From: Erysipelotrichaceae bacterium
Lineage (GTDB): Bacteria > Bacillota_I > Bacilli_A > Erysipelotrichales > Erysipelotrichaceae
Direction of reading: 5' to 3'
Length of the DNA stretch: 64,000 nucleotides
Assembly: GCA_017550145.1 (NCBI GenBank)
Contig: JAFZQG010000040.1
Coordinates: 19,173-83,172 of the forward strand
Shown here: positions 18,553-28,218 of the stretch, piece by piece
How positions within the stretch are numbered: the stretch's first letter is position 1
Layout: the number at the start of each line of letters is the position of its first letter
Notes under the pieces: model-generated
Databases searched by the model: none
What the model was told of the DNA's origin: nothing
Seen by the model: only the letters and a program-made list of their open reading frames with translations
Made by a program: the position numbers and the translations under genes

Positions 18553-21282
18553 TTATTTGAGAGCTTCGAAACATCTGTCGCACAGACCGTCTTCGTTTTC
18601 TTCTTCAACGATGTTCCAGCAGCGCGGGCAGACATGTCCTTTAGCCATTTCGATCTTAACTTCGATATTGTCATATTTGGTCAAGGTCTCATCGGTAAAT
18701 GATACTTTAGCGATGATCAGCCACTGATTGATCTTGTCACCAAAAGCATCTCTAAGCAGTTTCTGATCTTCAGCTGAGACGTGCAGTAACGCATGAGCCT
18801 GCATCGGCTTTTCGATGATCTTGGCATTGATAGCTTCTTCTCTGGCTTTGAAGATATCAGCTCTGATTTCATGGAGTCTGGCGAAGTTGTTTCTGATCGC
18901 ATCCTCATCCGCAAATTTCTGAACATCCGGGAATCTGGTGTAATGAACGTTTGTTGCTTCATCTGAACCGAAGAATTGCCATACTTCATCAGTGGTATAA
19001 GCCAGAACCGGAGCCCACAGTTTGACGAAATAATCTACAGCGGTATAAAGAACGGTCTGGATCTTTCTTCTGCGCGGTGAATCCAGTCTGTCGCAATAGA
19101 GGATATCCTTCGCAAAGTCACAGTAGTAACTTGACAGCTCGTTGGTCATAAAATTGGTCATGAGTGATGTAGCCATGACATAGTCATAGTTCTCATAGGC
19201 ATCTTTGACCTTTTGAGCCATATCATTCAATGCTATAAGCATATACTTATCGACCGGTTCGAGTTCTTCGTAAGGAACTTTCATATCGACAGTGAAATCC
19301 TTCTTGTTCAGATTTCCTAACATGAATCTGAAGGTATTTCTGATCTTACGGTACTGATCGGAAACCTGTTTCAGGTTGGAATCTCCGATTCTCATATCGG
19401 CTTTGAAGTCTTCCGAAGCAGCCCACAATCTTAAGATATCGGCACCGTACTGGCTGATGATATCGAGTGGATTGACAACATTACCGACGGATTTATGCAT
19501 AGCCTCACCTTTGGAGTCACATACATAACCGTGAGACAGTACTGATTTATATGGTGCCACACCGTTATTCGCAACCGAGACGATCAAAGAAGAGTTGAAC
19601 CAGCCACGATACTGGTCGGAACCTTCAAAATACAGATCACACGGATAAGAATAGCCTCTGGCGATCAATTCGTTCCAGGAAGAACCGGAATCGAACCAGA
19701 CATCCATGATATCGGTTTCCTTCGTAAAGTTACCGTTAGGTGAAGCAGGATTGGTATAACCTTCAGGTAAGAGATCCTTAGGTTCGGATTCAAACCAGAT
19801 ATTTGATCCGTGCTCATCGAACAGTTTGGCGATATGTTCAAAGACCTCCGCATCGATGATCGGTGTCTTGTCTTCATTGTAGATGATAGGAATCGGTACG
19901 CCCCACAGACGCTGACGGGAAATACACCAGTCTTTACGGTCTTTGACCATGTTGGTGAGACGAAGTTCACCAAAGGAGTTGATCCATTTAACGCCTCTAA
20001 TAGCTTCCAAGAGCTGTGGTTTGATCTTTTCAATGGAAGCGAACCACTGGGTAGTAGCTCTGAAGATGACCGGTTTCTTCAATCTGTCATCATGCGGATA
20101 TGAGTGGGTAACCCATTCCAGTTTCAGAAGATGTCCGGTTTCTTCAAGACGTACGGTAATCGTCTTGTTCGCATCAAAGACAAACTGACCTTCAAGCCAG
20201 TCGCCGGCTTCAGCCGTCATACAGCCCTTCTCATCAACAGGACATACAGTCGGCAATCCGTAACGCTGGGTCGTATAGAAGTCATCGAGACCGTGACCGC
20301 CGGCGGTATGGACACATCCGGTACCATCTTCATCAGTAACGTATTCTGCCAGACAGATAACGGATTCTCTTTCTTCAGGATATAAGACCTGCTTGCAGAC
20401 GATACCTTCAAGTTCTCTGCCTTTGAAGGTCTTGAGAACTGAATGTTCGCCTAATTCAAATTTAGTCATCAGTGATTCGACCAGATTCTCCAACATGATC
20501 ATCTTGCCCTTTTCCGTTTGAACAAGTGCATAAGTAAGATCCGGATGCAGAGTGATCGCCACGTTGGCCGGTAAGGTCCAAGGAGTTGTGGTCCAGATGA
20601 CAAACTTCACATCATTATCCAGAATACCCTTGCCGTCCTTAACATCAAAAGTAACAAAGATCGTCGGGTCTTTACGGTCGAAATAGACGATCTCGGAATC
20701 GGCAATCGCTGTCTCCTGATAAGGTGACCAGTAAATAGGTTTGAGACCCTGGAAGATCATACCATCAAGAGCCATCTTCGCAAAAGAACGGATCTGTCTT
20801 CCTTCGAATTCTTTATTTAACGTGATATATGGATTATCATAATCAGCTACTTCACCCAGACGTTTTTCAGTTGCCATCTGCTGAGCGATCTGCTGGTGAG
20901 CATATTCTTCACATTTTTCTCTGAATTCTCTGGCTGATACTTCCTTACGGTTTACACCGAGCTTCTGGATCGCATTTTCAATCGGTAATCCATGAGTATC
21001 CCAGCCCGGGAAAAACGGCGTATAGTAACCAGCCATAGCCTTTGATCTGACGATGATATCCTTGATGATACGGTTCATCGCTGTTCCGGCATGGAGGTTG
21101 CCGTTGGCATAAGGCGGACCGTCATGCAGAACAAACGGAGTATTGCCTTCGTTCTTCTTTAAAATCTTGTGATAATGATCATCATCTTCCCATCTTTTAA
21201 GGATATCAGGCTCCTTTTTAGGAAGATTACCGCGCATTTCAAACTCGGTATCCAGCATGTGCAATGTGTCTTTGTAATCCAT
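18553..21282 (-). CDS. ileS: Isoleucyl-tRNA synthetase
   Basis: The 909-residue class I synthetase has the HIGH region as PPYANGNLHAG (57-66), a connective editing domain, and a KMSKS loop in the variant form EAMHKSVGN. A C-terminal zinc finger has CPRC (885-888) and CDRC (901-904). It charges tRNA-Ile. AAGGAG lies before the ATG. Expression is controlled by the T-box at 21297-21457. The neighbour sepF matches the division cluster-ileS order common in Bacillota. Confidence 0.98.
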   Translation of the reverse strand: MDYKDTLHMLDTEFEMRGNLPKKEPDILKRWEDDDHYHKILKKNEGNTPFVLHDGPPYANGNLHAGTAMNRIIKDIIVRSKAMAGYYTPFFPGWDTHGLPIENAIQKLGVNRKEVSAREFREKCEEYAHQQIAQQMATEKRLGEVADYDNPYITLNKEFEGRQIRSFAKMALDGMIFQGLKPIYWSPYQETAIADSEIVYFDRKDPTIFVTFDVKDGKGILDNDVKFVIWTTTPWTLPANVAITLHPDLTYALVQTEKGKMIMLENLVESLMTKFELGEHSVLKTFKGRELEGIVCKQVLYPEERESVICLAEYVTDEDGTGCVHTAGGHGLDDFYTTQRYGLPTVCPVDEKGCMTAEAGDWLEGQFVFDANKTITVRLEETGHLLKLEWVTHSYPHDDRLKKPVIFRATTQWFASIEKIKPQLLEAIRGVKWINSFGELRLTNMVKDRKDWCISRQRLWGVPIPIIYNEDKTPIIDAEVFEHIAKLFDEHGSNIWFESEPKDLLPEGYTNPASPNGNFTKETDIMDVWFDSGSSWNELIARGYSYPCDLYFEGSDQYRGWFNSSLIVSVANNGVAPYKSVLSHGYVCDSKGEAMHKSVGNVVNPLDIISQYGADILRLWAASEDFKADMRIGDSNLKQVSDQYRKIRNTFRFMLGNLNKKDFTVDMKVPYEELEPVDKYMLIALNDMAQKVKDAYENYDYVMATSLMTNFMTNELSSYYCDFAKDILYCDRLDSPRRRKIQTVLYTAVDYFVKLWAPVLAYTTDEVWQFFGSDEATNVHYTRFPDVQKFADEDAIRNNFARLHEIRADIFKAREEAINAKIIEKPMQAHALLHVSAEDQKLLRDAFGDKINQWLIIAKVSFTDETLTKYDNIEVKIEMAKGHVCPRCWNIVEEENEDGLCDRCFEALK

Positions 21283-21296
21283 ATAGTCTCCTTTTT

Positions 21297-21457
21297 AATT
21301 AAAAAGGTGCTACCAAAGGTCGCTTTACAGCGAGGTACCACCTTAATTTGTTTCTCAAACTCTTAACGCGAGTAACGCCGGCAATTTTGTTGCCGGAGCT
21401 CCTAAGTGATTCCTGTACAACTGTGTATCGGCTCTCACCATCCGCCGACTCTCTTGA
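21297..21457 (-). promoter_or_regulatory. T-box leader, isoleucine specific
   Basis: The minus strand has the T-box core AAGGTGGTACCTCG (complement of 21330-21343). It can pair in an antiterminator or in a terminator whose other arm is GGTAGCACCTT followed by T5 (21297-21313). Upstream stem I elements include a GGAATCAC loop with the Ile codon ATC at 21408-21410 as probable specifier. A TATAAT (21464-21469) serves as the -10 box. Uncharged tRNA-Ile would favour read-through into ileS. Confidence 0.9.
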
Positions 21458-21490
21458 ACGCTCATTATACAGACATGTCTTAATCCTAGC

Positions 21491-21892
21491 TTAATCTTCG
21501 TCTGAATTCAGATTGATATCTCCGCCAACCTGAAGGTTTTTCGGTGAACACAGGATAACGTTCTCACCGATTTTTTTGATTGAACCGTCAACTCCGTATA
21601 CCACACCGGAGAGGAAGTCAATGATTCGCTGGCGATATTCGGAAGGCATTCTGTGCAGGTTCACACAGCACGCTCTCTTACTCTTGATATGATGTCCGAT
21701 CTCCTCGGCTTCATCAAAATTCCTTGGTTCAAATAAAACAATATTCGTATTTGCCGTAATATTTGAAGATCCCTGGAGAGTGCCTCTTTCGTATGGAGAT
21801 ACGGCTTCAGCTTCTTCTTCAGTCAGTTCGAGCTGTTCTTCATCATCTTCTTCCGGCGCAATGAATTCTTTTAATTTATCACCAAGTCCCAT
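21491..21892 (-). CDS. sepF: Cell division protein SepF
   Basis: The 133-residue protein has a short amphipathic start (MGLGDKLKEFI) that would bind membrane, an acidic linker, and the SepF core from about residue 48: IVLFEPRNFDEAEEIGHHI, HRMPSEYRQRIIDFLSGVVYG and IGENVILCSPKN. SepF bundles FtsZ filaments at the division site. It lies just upstream of the ileS T-box. The flanking division genes often found with it (ylmG, divIVA) are not present here. Confidence 0.93.
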   Translation of the reverse strand: MGLGDKLKEFIAPEEDDEEQLELTEEEAEAVSPYERGTLQGSSNITANTNIVLFEPRNFDEAEEIGHHIKSKRACCVNLHRMPSEYRQRIIDFLSGVVYGVDGSIKKIGENVILCSPKNLQVGGDINLNSDED

Positions 21893-21930
21893 ATCAATTC
21901 TCCTTTTATCACTACATTATTCTAACAAAG

Positions 21931-22725
21931 TCAAAGAGGTTTAATCAACTTATTTGCGGTCAGATAATTGTAGAATCCCTCATCCAGAACATCATCGGTT
22001 TCTTCAAAGCCGTAACGTCTCAGTTCATCTACACAGTTATCGACAATTACCGGATGTCCCACACTCTGCAACATCTCCAGATCATTGATGCCATCCGCAA
22101 AACAATAGGTATCTTCCAAAGGAATATGCAGATATTCCATGACCTTTTTCACGCCTACGCCCTTATTGATTCCTCTGATATTCACATCATAGGAACTGTA
22201 CTGTTTATGGGAAGCCAGATCGACGCAGCTTCTCAATTCGGCTTCAGCCTGTGGCAGGATATCATGGTTGGCAAAACCGACCATCGAAATCAGATATTTC
22301 TGGCTCGGATCTTCCCCTTCCACAAAACCATCCAGCGCTTTACCCCAGCCTTTCATAAAGGCTTTGAATGATTCGGAAGTCAGAGAATTCACATACATTT
22401 TATCCAGTGTTTCAAATATATAGAAACCATCATATTTACGTACTATCCTTCTGATCGTTTCCAGTTCTTCTTTTGAGAAATACTCTGCATAGATACTCTT
22501 GTCATTTATTTCCGCATAAGCTCCGTTACAGAGAATATAACCGGTAGGATTAAGGCTTCTTATCTGATCATCCAGTAATCCTTTACAGCGACCGGAGGCA
22601 ATAAAAACATAGTCTTCTTTCGTAAGCTGTTCTATCGCATATCGCGTTTTGGCAGATATTTCATTCATTTTGCGCGATCCGTCAAGGATCGTACCGTCGA
22701 TGTCACAGAAAATAAGCTTGTTCAT
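21931..22725 (-). CDS. HAD-superfamily phosphatase, Cof type
   Basis: The 264-residue protein has motif I CDIDGTILD, motif II IASGR, a C2-type cap in the middle and motif IV CFADGINDLEML. It belongs to the Cof/YbjI-like sugar or nucleotide phosphatases, usually of broad specificity. A TATAAT at 22734-22739 lies 8 nt from the ATG with no spaced Shine-Dalgarno, so the mRNA may be leaderless. It has its own promoter just downstream of the liv operon terminator. Confidence 0.9.
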   Translation of the reverse strand: MNKLIFCDIDGTILDGSRKMNEISAKTRYAIEQLTKEDYVFIASGRCKGLLDDQIRSLNPTGYILCNGAYAEINDKSIYAEYFSKEELETIRRIVRKYDGFYIFETLDKMYVNSLTSESFKAFMKGWGKALDGFVEGEDPSQKYLISMVGFANHDILPQAEAELRSCVDLASHKQYSSYDVNIRGINKGVGVKKVMEYLHIPLEDTYCFADGINDLEMLQSVGHPVIVDNCVDELRRYGFEETDDVLDEGFYNYLTANKLIKPL

Positions 22726-22740
22726 ACCTGTCTATTATAC

Positions 22741-22766
22741 ATAAAAAGCAGGAATGATTCCTGCTT
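22741..22766 (-). terminator. Terminator of the liv operon
   Basis: AAGCAGGAAT-G-ATTCCTGCTT (22746-22766), followed by TTT on the minus strand; it overlaps the stop of the CBS gene. Confidence 0.85.
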
Positions 22767-23415
22767 AATACTGTTCGTGAAGTCTGATGACGCTTGTGAC
22801 GTTATATCCGGCTGACGTAAGTGTATCTTTAATGTTGTCATAACCGTGAACGATGACGACGATTTCGATACCTCTGCTGGTCCTATAGACCGCCAGATTG
22901 GAGATCGAGATTCCGCTTTCCTTGAAGATCCTGGCCACATCCTCGAGAATACCAGGTTTGTCTTCGGAGATGTTGATAACATATCTGGTCGCATTCTGGT
23001 TGTAGCCAAACAGTTCGATGAAAGCCGAGAAGATATCGTTATGAGTGATGATACCGATCAGCTTTCCGTCTTCTTCGACGACCGGCAGACAGCCGATATT
23101 GTTTTTGCGCAAGATCGTTGCTGCTTCTTCCAGAAGTGCTTCCTGATCGATCGTTACGACTTCATTGATCATGATGTCTTTGATCGTCAGTTTATTGAGC
23201 AGATAGTTCAGCTCGAATACGGATAATGATGAAGAATTATTAGGTGTATTGAAGGCAATGAGACTTTCCGTAATCAGACCGATCAGTTTGCCTTCTTCAT
23301 CCACCACAGGAAGTCTGTGCAATTTGTTTTCCGACATGATGTCGATTGCTTCAGAAACGGATTGATTCGGCCCAATCGTTATCGGACTGGGAACCATATG
23401 ATCTTTTACGTACAT
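22765..23415 (-). CDS. CBS-pair/ACT domain protein, AcuB-like
   Basis: The 216-residue protein has two CBS motifs (about 1-55 and 75-135: HRLPVVDEEGKLIGLIT and GCLPVVEEDGKLIGIIT) and a C-terminal ACT domain (about 142-212: YVINISEDKPGILEDVARIF). CBS pairs bind adenine nucleotides and ACT domains bind amino acids. It starts 2 nt after livF as the last gene of the branched-chain amino acid operon, so it may sense cellular energy and amino acid levels. Function unproven. Confidence 0.88.
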   Translation of the reverse strand: MYVKDHMVPSPITIGPNQSVSEAIDIMSENKLHRLPVVDEEGKLIGLITESLIAFNTPNNSSSLSVFELNYLLNKLTIKDIMINEVVTIDQEALLEEAATILRKNNIGCLPVVEEDGKLIGIITHNDIFSAFIELFGYNQNATRYVINISEDKPGILEDVARIFKESGISISNLAVYRTSRGIEIVVIVHGYDNIKDTLTSAGYNVTSVIRLHEQY

Positions 23416-23417
23416 TT

Positions 23418-24122
23418 CTAACCTCCTAGGTAAGCCTTTTTGATATCTTCGCTGTTGAGAAGTTCTTGACCGCTTCCCGACATCACAATTTTACCTGTTT
23501 CGATTACGTAAGCACGGTTGGCAATACCTAATGCCATCTTTGCATTCTGTTCGACCAGCAGTATTGTCACACCCTGACTGTTTATATCTTTAATTATATC
23601 GAATATTTCTCTGACAAGTAATGGTGAAAGGCCCATACTAGGTTCATCCAGCAGCATGATTTTCGGTTTGGCCATCAGGGCTCTGCCCATCGCCAGCATC
23701 TGCTGCTCACCACCGGAGAGTGTTCCGGCGAGCTGTTCCTTTCTTTCTAGCAATCTAGGGAATAGTTCGTAGACATTATCAAGATCTTTCTTGATACCGT
23801 CATTGTCTTTTCTTGTATAGGCTCCTAATAATAGATTATCTTCAACGGACTGTGAAGCAAAGACTCTTCTTCTTTCCGGACACTGGGCAACACCCATTTC
23901 CACGATCTTGTGCGGAGGAACCTTGGTGATATCCTTGTCATCCAGAATAATGGAACCGGAATACGCCTTAAGCAAACCGGATATCGTATGCATAGTCGTT
24001 GTCTTGCCGGCGCCGTTGGCACCGATCAGAGTTACGATCTCACCGTCATCAACTTCAAAACTGATGCCTTTGATGGCCTCGATCACACCGTAACGGACAA
24101 CCAGATCATTTACTTTCAGCAT
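23418..24122 (-). CDS. livF: Branched-chain amino acid ABC transporter ATPase LivF
   Basis: The start is placed at the ATG at 24122 (MLKVNDL); the frame can be extended by two codons to a TTG that overlaps livG, but the GGTGA ribosome site suits 24122. The 234-residue protein has Walker A GANGAGKTT, signature LSGGEQQMLAMGRAL and Walker B IMLLDEPSMGLSP, and the typical LivF ending. It pairs with LivG to power LivH-LivM. Confidence 0.94.
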   Translation of the reverse strand: MLKVNDLVVRYGVIEAIKGISFEVDDGEIVTLIGANGAGKTTTMHTISGLLKAYSGSIILDDKDITKVPPHKIVEMGVAQCPERRRVFASQSVEDNLLLGAYTRKDNDGIKKDLDNVYELFPRLLERKEQLAGTLSGGEQQMLAMGRALMAKPKIMLLDEPSMGLSPLLVREIFDIIKDINSQGVTILLVEQNAKMALGIANRAYVIETGKIVMSGSGQELLNSEDIKKAYLGG

Positions 24123-24124
24123 AA

Positions 24125-24889
24125 TCAATCACCCAGATAAGCCTTGATGACTTTTTCATCCTTCTTGATCTCATCAGGGCTTCCTTTCGCCAATAAAGTA
24201 CCGTAGTTCAAAACGTAGATTCTTTCGCAGATATTCATGACCAAAGACATGTCATGTTCGATCAGCAGGATGCAGATACCGAATTTGTCTCTGACGAATC
24301 TGATCGTCTTCATCAGTTCTTCGGTTTCCTGCGGGTTCATACCGGCAGCCGGTTCATCCAGCAAGAGAACCTTAGGATTAGTAGCTAAGGCTCTGGCTAT
24401 CTCAAGGCGTCTTTGTGCACCATAAGGTAAAGAGCTTGCCGGAATATCTTTTGAATCATAAAGATTGAAGATCTTAAGCAGCTCTTCAGCTTTTTCTTCA
24501 ATCAGCTGTTCGTTTTTCTTACGCTTAGAAGTATGAAGAATCATATCTAAAATCGAATACTCATAAAGATTATTCATACCTGTCTTAACATTATCGATAA
24601 CGCTCAGATTACCGAATAATCTGATGTTCTGGAAAGTACGGGCTACACCGGCCTTATTTACTTCGACTGTATTCATCTTGGCAATATCGTTACCATCAAG
24701 ATAAATAACGCCTCTTGAAGGATTATAGACCTTCGTAAGCATATTGAAAACCGTTGTCTTGCCGGCACCGTTAGGACCGATCAGACCTACTATTTCGTGT
24801 TCGTTTACTTCCAGATTGAGATTGTTGACAGCCGTCAGACCGCCGAAATCGATACCCAGATTTTTTACTTCAAGAACAGGATTGCTCAT
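24125..24889 (-). CDS. livG: Branched-chain amino acid ABC transporter ATPase LivG
   Basis: The 254-residue protein has Walker A GPNGAGKTT, the LivG insertion, signature-region LPYGAQRRLEIARAL and Walker B VLLLDEPAAGMNPQE, then IEHDMSLV. Overlaps livM by 4 nt (ATGA), implying coupled translation. Confidence 0.95.
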   Translation of the reverse strand: MSNPVLEVKNLGIDFGGLTAVNNLNLEVNEHEIVGLIGPNGAGKTTVFNMLTKVYNPSRGVIYLDGNDIAKMNTVEVNKAGVARTFQNIRLFGNLSVIDNVKTGMNNLYEYSILDMILHTSKRKKNEQLIEEKAEELLKIFNLYDSKDIPASSLPYGAQRRLEIARALATNPKVLLLDEPAAGMNPQETEELMKTIRFVRDKFGICILLIEHDMSLVMNICERIYVLNYGTLLAKGSPDEIKKDEKVIKAYLGD

Positions 24890-25944
24890 TGTGCCTCTCC
24901 TTTCTTAAAGAAACGTTTGGTGGTTTTCTCTAATGTCTGCTTCAATGTAGCACTGTTGGTGATCTGCATAACCACGATTAATACTATTGCATACATCAGC
25001 ATTCTGTAGTCCTGTAATGATCTTAACAGTTCAGGCAGGATATAAAGAACAGTGGTTGCAATGATCGTACCGTTGATATTGCCTAAACCGCCGAATACGA
25101 CATAAACCAGGATCAGAATCGAGGTATTGAAATCGAATTTTGCCGGTTGTAAAGTCGAATAGTTAAGCGCATATAAAGCACCGGCCATTCCGGCTAAAAC
25201 AGACGAAATGACAAATGCCAAAGTTTTTGTTTTGGAGATATCGACGCCGATCGATTCGGCAGCGATACGGTTATCTCTGGCTGCCATAATGGCACGGCCA
25301 TATTTAGAATTAATCAATGAATAAATAACATACAGCGTAAACAGAATGAGCACAAAACCGCTGGTGAAATTGGAGATCTTGGCAGTATCCGTAGCACCCA
25401 TCGGTCCTGACAGCAGCATCTTGCCGCCTTCAAGTTTTAACTCATTTGTAACAAAGGAGAACTGCATACCTCTTGAATCAAAGCCCAGATAAACATTATT
25501 GATCAAAGACTTGATGATCTGACCGAAAGCCAAAGTAACAATAGCCAGGTAGTCTCCGGAAAGTTTCAAAACCGGAACGGAAATGATGAATCCGAAAATG
25601 CCTGATACGATACTTCCGCATAAGACAGACAGAGCCAGTCTTAAGATATCATTCGGAATACTCTGGGCACAGAAACCTGATACGCAGACCGCGGTAAAAG
25701 CACCGATAGCCATAAAACCGGCATGGCCAAGCGATAGTTCGCCGGAAATACCGACAACCAGGTTAAGAGACAGACCTAAAATGATATAGCAGCATACCGG
25801 AACCAACAGAGACTTGAAAAGTCTGCTCATGCCAACGGTATTCATGATTACTTCGATAAGAATATAGGCAACGATCACCATCAGGAAGCTGATGGTACGA
25901 CTGCGGTTTTTCTTTGAGAAAAGATTATTGAAAATGTTTTTCAT
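24886..25944 (-). CDS. livM: Branched-chain amino acid ABC permease LivM
   Basis: The 352-residue membrane protein has about nine or ten hydrophobic segments and the family blocks NLVVGISGELSLGHAGFMAIGAF and AARDNRIAAESIGVDISKTK (coupling to ATPase), then VVFGGLGNINGTI. It starts 1 nt after livH ends. Confidence 0.95.
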   Translation of the reverse strand: MKNIFNNLFSKKNRSRTISFLMVIVAYILIEVIMNTVGMSRLFKSLLVPVCCYIILGLSLNLVVGISGELSLGHAGFMAIGAFTAVCVSGFCAQSIPNDILRLALSVLCGSIVSGIFGFIISVPVLKLSGDYLAIVTLAFGQIIKSLINNVYLGFDSRGMQFSFVTNELKLEGGKMLLSGPMGATDTAKISNFTSGFVLILFTLYVIYSLINSKYGRAIMAARDNRIAAESIGVDISKTKTLAFVISSVLAGMAGALYALNYSTLQPAKFDFNTSILILVYVVFGGLGNINGTIIATTVLYILPELLRSLQDYRMLMYAIVLIVVMQITNSATLKQTLEKTTKRFFKKGEAQ

Positions 25945-25945
25945 A

Positions 25946-26827
25946 CTACACCTTCACATTCTCTTTCTTGCCGAGCAAACCGGTCGGTTTGATCAATAAA
26001 ACAACGATCAGAACGGTAAAGACGATCGCATCGGAAAGCTGGGTAGAGATATATGCCTTGGTCAGGTTCTCAATGATACCCAACAGCAAGCCGCCTAATA
26101 AAGCTCCAGGAATCGAACCGATACCGCCGAAAACGGCAGCGGTAAAGGCTTTGATACCAGGCATGGAACCTAAGGTCGGGGAAAGTGACGGATAGGTCGA
26201 ACAAAGCAAAATCGCTGCAATTGCAGCCAATCCCGAACCTATCGCAAAAGTGATGGAAATAGTCGTATTGATGTTGATTCCCATCAGCTGAGCAGCACCT
26301 TTATCTTCAGCACATGCCCGCATCGCTTTACCGATCTTTGTTTTATTAATGAATGAAGTTAAACCGGCCATGATTACGATACAGGTTACGATCGTAATAA
26401 TAGTTAAGTAAGAAATAGTTAACTGACCGTCAAATAACTTTAATGACCCGTCTGTAAGAATCGTCGGGAAGATCTTGGTATCGGAACCGAACATCAGCTG
26501 GGCGGCGTTCTCCAAGAAATAGCTGACACCGATGGCTGTAATTAAAACAGACAGTGAACTCGCCTGTCTTAAAGGTTTGTATGCCAGTCTTTCGATGACA
26601 ACGCCCAGGATCGTCGAGAACAGAATTGAGAGAATAATGCATAATCCGCCAGGCAATCCGAAACGCGAGAACGCATAAAAAGCAACATAGCCTCCGGCCA
26701 TGATGATATCTCCGTGTGCGAAATTAAGCATCTTGGCAATGCCGTAAACCATCGTATATCCTAAAGCGATGATCGCATAGACACTGCCTAATGCCAGACC
26801 TGAAATAAGATAAGTCAGAAAAGTCAT
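25946..26827 (-). CDS. livH: Branched-chain amino acid ABC permease LivH
   Basis: I place the start at the ATG at 26827 (MTFLTYLISGLALGSVYA). The frame extends to a TTG at 26887, but that extension would run through the hairpin at 26857-26886 and adds a non-hydrophobic tail. The 293-residue protein has LivH motifs GYTMVYGIAKMLNFAHGDI, AEDKGAAQLMGIN and AAVFGGIGSIPGA. Forms the channel with LivM. Confidence 0.93.
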   Translation of the reverse strand: MTFLTYLISGLALGSVYAIIALGYTMVYGIAKMLNFAHGDIIMAGGYVAFYAFSRFGLPGGLCIILSILFSTILGVVIERLAYKPLRQASSLSVLITAIGVSYFLENAAQLMFGSDTKIFPTILTDGSLKLFDGQLTISYLTIITIVTCIVIMAGLTSFINKTKIGKAMRACAEDKGAAQLMGININTTISITFAIGSGLAAIAAILLCSTYPSLSPTLGSMPGIKAFTAAVFGGIGSIPGALLGGLLLGIIENLTKAYISTQLSDAIVFTVLIVVLLIKPTGLLGKKENVKV

Positions 26828-26856
26828 ATAGTACCTGTCAACATAAATATTATAGA

Positions 26857-26886
26857 TGAAGGTTGCTGAAAAATCAGCAACCTTCA
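26857..26886 (-). terminator. Intercistronic hairpin livJ-livH
   Basis: Perfect 13-bp stem (26857-26869 with 26874-26886, 4-nt loop) without a strong T tract. More likely an mRNA stabiliser or weak attenuator than a full stop. Confidence 0.7.
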
Positions 26887-26900
26887 ATTATCGGAATTTC

Positions 26901-28082
26901 TTAGTTTGCAGAAACATAGACACCGTTGGTAATAACAACAGCCTTCGGAGCCTTGGAAACTTCACCATTTTCAGCCCAAGTCATATTAAGACCTGTGACA
27001 CCGTCAAATGACATAGAAGTGAATTCGGCAGTCAGAGCTTCGCATAAACCGTTTGTTGCATAACCCTCTTTATAACCGATATTCTCTAAAGCCTGCTTGA
27101 TAGCGTATACTACGTCGTAAGCATCAGCTGCGAACTGGTTAGGAGTCTCACCGTATTTATCCTGGTATGCTTTAACGAAATGAACAGTAGCTTCATCAGT
27201 AGCATCAGCAGCGAACGGTGTAAGCAGATAGACACCCTCTGCTAATGAAGTATCGAAACCTTCAAGAGTCAGGATACCATCCATACCATCGACACCGAAG
27301 AATACTGGAGCATAACCCATATCGTTAGCCTGCTTTAAGATTGTTGAAGCTGGCTGATAGTAAATCGGTAAGAAAACCAGATCAGCGCCTGCATCTTTAG
27401 CAGCAGTCAGCTGAGTAGAGAAGTCTGTTGAAGAATCATCTGTGAATGCGCCTTCGTAAACAACGTTTACACCCTTGGCAGCTGCTTCAGCTTTGAATTT
27501 CTCAAAGACGCCTGCAGAATATACGTCGTCTGACTTGTAGATAACGGCAACAACCTTGTCAGCAAAGTTGGTAGCCATGTAGTCAGCAGAAGCTACACCC
27601 TGGTTAGGATCTGTGAAGCACATCTGGAAGTTACCAGGATAGTTCTTCGCATCAGTGTAAACAAGAGCTGTAGAAGAGCCTGAAGGTGTGATCGCAAAGA
27701 TCTTGTCTTCATCATAGTAAGAAGCTACTGCAGCACCTGAGCCTGAAGTAACAGTAAACATTGAAACCTGCATACCCCAGTCAAACAGTGTTGAATAAGC
27801 AGAAACAGCTTTTTCACCATCAGCTTCATCATCTTCCATTCTGAATTCGAATTTGATCTTGGAATCTGAAGCATTGATTTCATCTACAGCGATCTGAGCC
27901 GCATTTCTTACTGCCTCACCATAAACTTTGGCATCACCGCTCAACGGACCGGAACCGCCAAGTTTTACTGTAACGGTACCGTCACCGGTTTCACCGCCAC
28001 CCTCGTTGCCGCCTTTACTGCCGCATCCTGCAAGAGTCAGAACACAGAGTACGCTCAGCAATACAACTAATAATTTTTTCAT
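26901..28082 (-). CDS. livJ: Branched-chain amino acid-binding lipoprotein LivJ/LivK
   Basis: The start at 28082 (MKKLLVVLL) has GGAAGG 7 nt upstream, better than the ATG two codons earlier. The 393-residue lipoprotein has a lipobox LAGC, a glycine-rich linker, and the type I periplasmic-binding fold: LGGSGPLSGDAKVYGEAVRNA, KIFAITPSGSST, VAVIYKSDDVYSAGVFEKF. First gene of the liv operon; its mRNA leader carries a Leu/Val/Ile-rich peptide and attenuator. Ligand assignment rests on family and on that leader. Confidence 0.93.
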   Translation of the reverse strand: MKKLLVVLLSVLCVLTLAGCGSKGGNEGGGETGDGTVTVKLGGSGPLSGDAKVYGEAVRNAAQIAVDEINASDSKIKFEFRMEDDEADGEKAVSAYSTLFDWGMQVSMFTVTSGSGAAVASYYDEDKIFAITPSGSSTALVYTDAKNYPGNFQMCFTDPNQGVASADYMATNFADKVVAVIYKSDDVYSAGVFEKFKAEAAAKGVNVVYEGAFTDDSSTDFSTQLTAAKDAGADLVFLPIYYQPASTILKQANDMGYAPVFFGVDGMDGILTLEGFDTSLAEGVYLLTPFAADATDEATVHFVKAYQDKYGETPNQFAADAYDVVYAIKQALENIGYKEGYATNGLCEALTAEFTSMSFDGVTGLNMTWAENGEVSKAPKAVVITNGVYVSAN

Positions 28083-28142
28083 AAACATTCCTTCCTTTCA
28101 GTAAGTAGTTTTTTTATAGATACAGTCTGAGCTGTTTCTAAC

Positions 28143-28181
28143 AAAATAAAAGATGAGCCCATCGATAACATCAAGCTCATC
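28143..28181 (-). terminator. Attenuator terminator upstream of livJ
   Basis: GATGAGC (28175-28181 complement) pairs with GCTCATC (28152-28158 complement), with extra weak pairs inside, followed by TTTTATTTT on the minus strand. The loop region holds TTATCGA, which can pair with the segment just after the leader peptide stop. Confidence 0.75.
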
Positions 28182-28218
28182 ATTCATCCAAACACAATGG
28201 CCTTCAATTATCGAAATA

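Noticed and set aside
26827..26887. Extended LivH start at TTG 26887
   Set aside because: The extension is encoded by a perfect 13-bp hairpin and adds no family-like sequence; the ATG at 26827 matches LivH.
26881..28213. Identical 13-mer CCTTCAATTATCG at 26881 and 28201
   Set aside because: Both lie in non-coding parts of the liv operon, but dozens of 13-mer repeats are expected by chance in 64 kb.
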